This document shows, in pieces, positions 61,747 through 64,000 of a DNA stretch of 64,000 nucleotides. Origin of the DNA: Rhodoligotrophos sp. CJ14. Its GTDB lineage: Bacteria > Pseudomonadota > Alphaproteobacteria > Rhizobiales > Im1. The stretch's first letter is position 1. Every line of letters begins with the position of its first letter. The translations under genes and the position numbers were made by a program. The notes beneath the pieces were generated by a model. It ran no database searches, was not told the origin of the DNA, and saw only the letters and a list, made by a program, of their open reading frames with translations. The stretch spans positions 1,889,516-1,953,515 of the forward strand of contig NZ_CP133319.1 in NCBI RefSeq assembly GCF_038811545.1. Reading direction: 5' to 3'.

Positions 61747-64000
61747 TCAAGCCAGGCCAGTGACAGAGGCCGGGGCTTGCCCGCCCGGCGGTATCAATCG
61801 CCAGATCTGGTAAGCCCGGATGGCGGGATCGAGGGTCATGGACTGGACCTTCCCCGTCCAGGTGAAGCGACCACCCGTGACAAGATCGACCACATCGATT
61901 GAGGCATCATCTGGCAGCCCGAATGCCCAGAGCGGGACTTCGAAAGCAGCGCTCTGCACATTGTGCGGATCCAGGTTCACCGCGATAAGGATGCAATTGT
62001 CCAGCTCCGCCGTGATTTTGTAATAGGCGATGATCTGGTCGTTCCAGCAATTGAGGAAGTGAAGATTGGCGAACGACCATAGCGCCGGGTTCTCGCGCCG
62101 GATGCGATTGATCAGCGCTACATCAGCACGAATATTGCCGGGCCGATCCCAATCCCAGGCGCGGATTTCGTATTTCTCGCTGTCGAGATATTCCTCGCGT
62201 CCAGGCAAGGCCGCAGCCTCGCATAGTTCGAAACCGTTATAAATGCCATAGACCGTGGACAGCGTGGCCGCGAGAACCAGGCGTGCCTGGAAGCCGGCCC
62301 GCCCGCTGGTCTGCAGGTAACGGGGATTGATATCGGGCGTATTGGTGAAGAAATTCGGCCGCATATAGTTCTGCGGACCGTCTGTCGTCAGCTCCGTTAG
62401 ATACTCGATGAGCTCGGCCTTCGTATCTCGCCAGGTGAAATAACTGTAGGACTGGGTAAAGCCGAGCTTCGCCAGCCGCTTCATCACCTTGGGCCGGGTA
62501 AAGGCCTCCGCCAGGAAGATCGTATCGGGATGCTGGTTTTGAACCTCCCGGATCAGCCATTCCCAGAATGGGAACGGCTTGGTATGCGGATTGTCCACCC
62601 GGAAGATCTTGACCCCGTGCTCCGCCCAGAACAGCACCACATCCCGCAACGCATGCCAGAGCGAGGGGAACGAGGATGGCCCGTAGAAATGGACATTGAC
62701 GATGTCCTCATATTTCTTCGGCGGGTTCTCTGCATATTTGATCGATCCATCCGGCCGCCAGTCGAACCATTCCGGATGCTCCCGGATCCAGGGATGATCC
62801 GGCGAGCACTGGATGGCGAAATCGAGCGCGATCTCAAGCCCGTGCGCCTTGGCTGCGGCAACCAGCCTTGCGAAATCCTCGAACGTGCCGAGCTCCGGAT
62901 GCAGGGCATCATGCCCTCCCTCCTCCGAGCCGATGGCATAGGGACTGCCGGGATCATCCGGGCCGGGCGTCAGCGTGTTATTGGGTCCCTTGCGGTTCTT
63001 CCGGCCGATCGGATGGATCGGAGGGAAATAGAGCACGTCGAACCCCATGTCCCGCACATAGGGCAACCGGGCGATCACGTCATCGAACGTGCCATGCCGA
63101 TTGGGATCGCCGGACTGTGAGCGGGGAAACATTTCATACCATGCGGCAACCGCCGCCGCCCGCCGCTCGACGATGACCTGCAGCGTGCGATGATAGGATG
63201 TGAGATTGACCCGTGGTGCCGCCCGGCGCATCAATGCCATCGTCTCGGGCGAGCGGAAGGCCTCGAGCTGCGCCTCGTCGGGCGTGATATCGAGCAGCTT
63301 TTGCAGCGCCGCCCGGTCGAGGCGCGTGGCCTGCTCCAGCGCCTCGGCGATGAGGCTGCGTCCCTCGATCAGCTCGAGCGAGACGTCGAGCCCGGCGCCG
63401 ATCTTCTTCTCGACCTCATATTGCCAATAGCCGAAACTGTCCTTCCAGCCCGAGATGGTACAGTCATACCGGCCGATCCGATCGAGAATGATGCGGGCAG
63501 TCCAGCGGTCATTGCCGATATGCTCAAGCGGCACCTCCCGCCAGGTCTGCTCTCCCGGTGCCCGATAGAACAGCGAGGCATCGATCTTGTCGTGCCCATC
63601 CGCGAAGATGTCCGCGGACACCTCGAGCACCTCGCCGACGATGCGCTTGGCCGGGAATCGCCCGCCGTCGATTTCCGGCTCGACCGCCTCGATTGCCACC
63701 TGCTGCGGAGCCAGGATGTCCAGCGGAATGGCATCGCGCAGCCGATCACCCGACATGCCGAGCCGCTTCCCGCGCAAGATACGCGTCTCATAAGCACCGA
63801 GCGGCCGCAGCGGGTCCGCTCCTGCATCGGCCGTGGCTCCTCCGCCGGTTATGACCTCCCCGGTGATTGCGGGCGTGATGTCTTCGAAGCTGCCAAAGAA
63901 CCCGCCCGTCGCCGCAAGCAGGCGCGCAAGGCTGGGCGGTTCTGCAAGATCGGGGGTCGGATTGACGAGAACCGCGACGGCGGATTGGGCATCCTGCTCC
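61747..64000 (-). CDS. glgE: Alpha-1,4-glucan:maltose-1-phosphate maltosyltransferase, 5'-truncated and N-terminally extended
   Basis: GlgE adds maltose from maltose-1-phosphate to the end of alpha-1,4-glucans. Counting from a TTG at 63777, the GH13 nucleophile is D395 (IFRVDNPHTK) and the acid E424 (FLAEAFTRP), and the DUF3416-like N-terminal domain begins VEPEIDGGRFPAKRIVGE. However, the frame stays open upstream from 63777 to the window edge, with protein-like sequence (for example VAVLVNPTPDLAEPPSLARL) and no stop. The TTG is therefore an internal codon, and the real protein has at least 74 further residues that ordinary GlgE proteins lack. The 3' end is complete, 33 bases before treS. 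Confidence 0.93.
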   Translation of the reverse strand, partial: EQDAQSAVAVLVNPTPDLAEPPSLARLLAATGGFFGSFEDITPAITGEVITGGGATADAGADPLRPLGAYETRILRGKRLGMSGDRLRDAIPLDILAPQQVAIEAVEPEIDGGRFPAKRIVGEVLEVSADIFADGHDKIDASLFYRAPGEQTWREVPLEHIGNDRWTARIILDRIGRYDCTISGWKDSFGYWQYEVEKKIGAGLDVSLELIEGRSLIAEALEQATRLDRAALQKLLDITPDEAQLEAFRSPETMALMRRAAPRVNLTSYHRTLQVIVERRAAAVAAWYEMFPRSQSGDPNRHGTFDDVIARLPYVRDMGFDVLYFPPIHPIGRKNRKGPNNTLTPGPDDPGSPYAIGSEEGGHDALHPELGTFEDFARLVAAAKAHGLEIALDFAIQCSPDHPWIREHPEWFDWRPDGSIKYAENPPKKYEDIVNVHFYGPSSFPSLWHALRDVVLFWAEHGVKIFRVDNPHTKPFPFWEWLIREVQNQHPDTIFLAEAFTRPKVMKRLAKLGFTQSYSYFTWRDTKAELIEYLTELTTDGPQNYMRPNFFTNTPDINPRYLQTSGRAGFQARLVLAATLSTVYGIYNGFELCEAAALPGREEYLDSEKYEIRAWDWDRPGNIRADVALINRIRRENPALWSFANLHFLNCWNDQIIAYYKITAELDNCILIAVNLDPHNVQSAAFEVPLWAFGLPDDASIDVVDLVTGGRFTWTGKVQSMTLDPAIRAYQIWRLIPPGGQAPASVTGLA

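Overview
This window is a 64 kb stretch of a GC-rich, densely coding bacterial chromosome, with no IS element, tRNA, rRNA or CRISPR seen. The gene set points to an alphaproteobacterium, most likely of the order Hyphomicrobiales (Rhizobiales). The reasons are a divergent crotonyl-CoA carboxylase/reductase and ethylmalonyl-CoA mutase pair (ethylmalonyl-CoA pathway), two branched-chain-type ABC uptake systems beside catabolic enzymes, a rhizobial-type intergenic repeat present twice, and two sites matching the EcfG general-stress promoter (GGAAC-N17-GTT). The species cannot be named from the sequence.

Layout. (1) 1-4929: the end of an acetamidase/formamidase, a TetR regulator, an aldehyde dehydrogenase and a divergent gamma-glutamyltransferase-family enzyme, suggesting amide or gamma-glutamyl-amine catabolism. 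(2) 5225-17956: a probable catabolic island with an IclR regulator, two SDR oxidoreductases, a Liv-type ABC transporter whose LivM and LivG are fused into one protein, an Old Yellow Enzyme-type reductase, an M20 metallo-hydrolase, three small dimeric alpha/beta-barrel proteins and an MFS transporter. The substrate is unknown; this is one of two candidate undescribed pathways. (3) 17976-22334: a DUF900 lipoprotein hydrolase, an AraC regulator, an EamA exporter, an SDR and a DUF2934 protein. (4) 22358-30154: a spermidine/putrescine-type ABC importer operon, opposite an FAD-synthetase-like protein without a recognisable riboflavin kinase motif, an ArgE-like deacetylase and a LysR regulator. (5) 30314-38759: a two-component flavin monooxygenase (HpaB/HpaC type) with RidA and DUF1028 proteins and a complete divergent Liv transporter, the second candidate undescribed pathway. 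(6) 38859-43080: a stress island with manganese catalase, two tiny membrane proteins, type II NADH dehydrogenase, DUF2243 and DUF4142 proteins; the catalase and DUF4142 genes carry EcfG-type promoters. (7) 43127-46871: ccr and ecm, divergent, and a small unknown protein. (8) 46980-47804: a PdxY-type pyridoxal kinase whose conserved N-terminus starts upstream of every ATG/GTG/TTG, apparently at an ATA codon. (9) 47825-64000: a seven-gene, tightly packed alpha-glucan/trehalose operon (glgE, treS-maltokinase, glgB, glgX, treZ, malQ, treY) combining the TreS-Mak-GlgE-GlgB and TreYZ routes. glgE is cut by the window edge.

Most genes lie in co-directional runs with 1-8 bp overlaps, so transporter and enzymes in each island are probably co-expressed. 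Several start codons were moved from the longest frame to a position supported by a ribosome binding site; those choices are explained in the entries. All functional calls rest on motifs and family resemblance read by eye.
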